In this document: positions 63,901 to 64,000 of the stretch, piece after piece
How positions within the stretch are numbered: position 1 is the first letter of the stretch
How the letters are laid out: each line of letters starts with the position of its first letter
Origin: Sphingomonas abaci
Lineage (GTDB): Bacteria > Pseudomonadota > Alphaproteobacteria > Sphingomonadales > Sphingomonadaceae
NCBI RefSeq assembly: GCF_014199625.1
Contig: NZ_JACHNY010000006.1
Span: forward strand, 124,001 to 188,000
DNA: 64,000 bases
Direction of reading: 5' to 3'
The notes under the pieces: generated by a model
The model's input: only the letters and a program-made list of their open reading frames with translations
The model's database searches: none
What the model was told of the DNA's origin: nothing
Position numbers and translations under genes: made by a program

Positions 63901-64000
63901 AGAAGGCTGGCACTACGGCAGCGATCAGACAGGCCGAGCTTCAAGCACGTCTCGGCCAAGCGACGGCAAGCACTTAATCCCGGCTGTCCGTTGATTGTCA

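Noticed and set aside
1..64000. Insertion sequences, prophage, CRISPR array or rRNA
   Set aside because: No transposase, phage, Cas or ribosomal RNA sequence and no regularly spaced repeats were seen.

Overview
The window looks like chromosomal DNA from a high-GC alphaproteobacterium, most likely Sphingomonas or a close relative (Sphingomonadales). Reasons: PEPxxWA-CTERM proteins, a PopZ (DUF2497) gene behind a pcm-tolC pair, a pyruvate dehydrogenase E1-beta carrying its own lipoyl domain, a large TonB-dependent receptor beside a glycosidase, an NDUFAF5-like methyltransferase beside comF, and frequent GTG/TTG starts with 4-base stop/start overlaps. I see no insertion sequence, phage gene, CRISPR array, rRNA or replication origin. 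The two tRNA genes (Cys-GCA and Gly-CCC) have no integrase beside them.

Layout. 0-6.5 kb: lipoprotein, OsmC, a divergent LD-carboxypeptidase / Mur-ligase pair suggesting peptidoglycan recycling, a hydrolase, the glyoxalase pair gloA-gloB, and two tandem secreted 4-cysteine paralogues. 6.5-11.6 kb: a tripartite EmrAB/OMF-type efflux operon headed by a DUF815 ATPase, every junction overlapping by 4 bases. 11.6-17 kb: S9 peptidase, an NTF2-like gene, and pcm-tolC-popZ. 17.2-23.8 kb: tRNA-Cys, aldose epimerase, a TonB receptor and a GH84 N-acetylglucosaminidase, the last two sharing an upstream motif. 23.8-27.8 kb: Ku and LigD (end joining) with a divergent TolA-like coiled-coil gene. 27.9-30.6 kb: two near-duplicate FxDxF PEP-CTERM proteins around a FeeM-type N-acyltransferase. 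30.7-34.4 kb: a five-gene overlapping operon (flavin-fold protein, GT2, acyl-CoA-dehydrogenase-like protein lacking the usual Glu motif, PIG-L deacetylase, NodS-like methyltransferase) whose product is unknown to me. 34.4-35.7 kb: tRNA-Gly, MutT and two Flp pilins.

35.7-45.3 kb: accA, xerD, a large unknown exported protein with a 44-residue membrane micro-ORF in front; aroK-aroB-DUF2256; radC; comF-grxC-nit-DUF1178, which may repair deaminated glutathione; and an NDUFAF5-like methyltransferase. 45.6-48.1 kb: pdhA-pdhB with a clear terminator. 48.3-53.9 kb: MFS transporter, cysK, a SleB-type cell-wall hydrolase, and a solitary chemoreceptor. 54-56.3 kb: acyl-CoA dehydrogenase under a MerR regulator with a palindromic ACGT operator. 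56.3-63.3 kb: lipoprotein, hisI, and tamA-tamB for outer-membrane protein assembly. Two small genes close the window.

The best candidates for something undescribed are the GT2/ACAD-like/PIG-L/NodS-like operon and the PEP-CTERM/FeeM trio. All assignments come from reading the sequence and knowledge of families; no database search was run.
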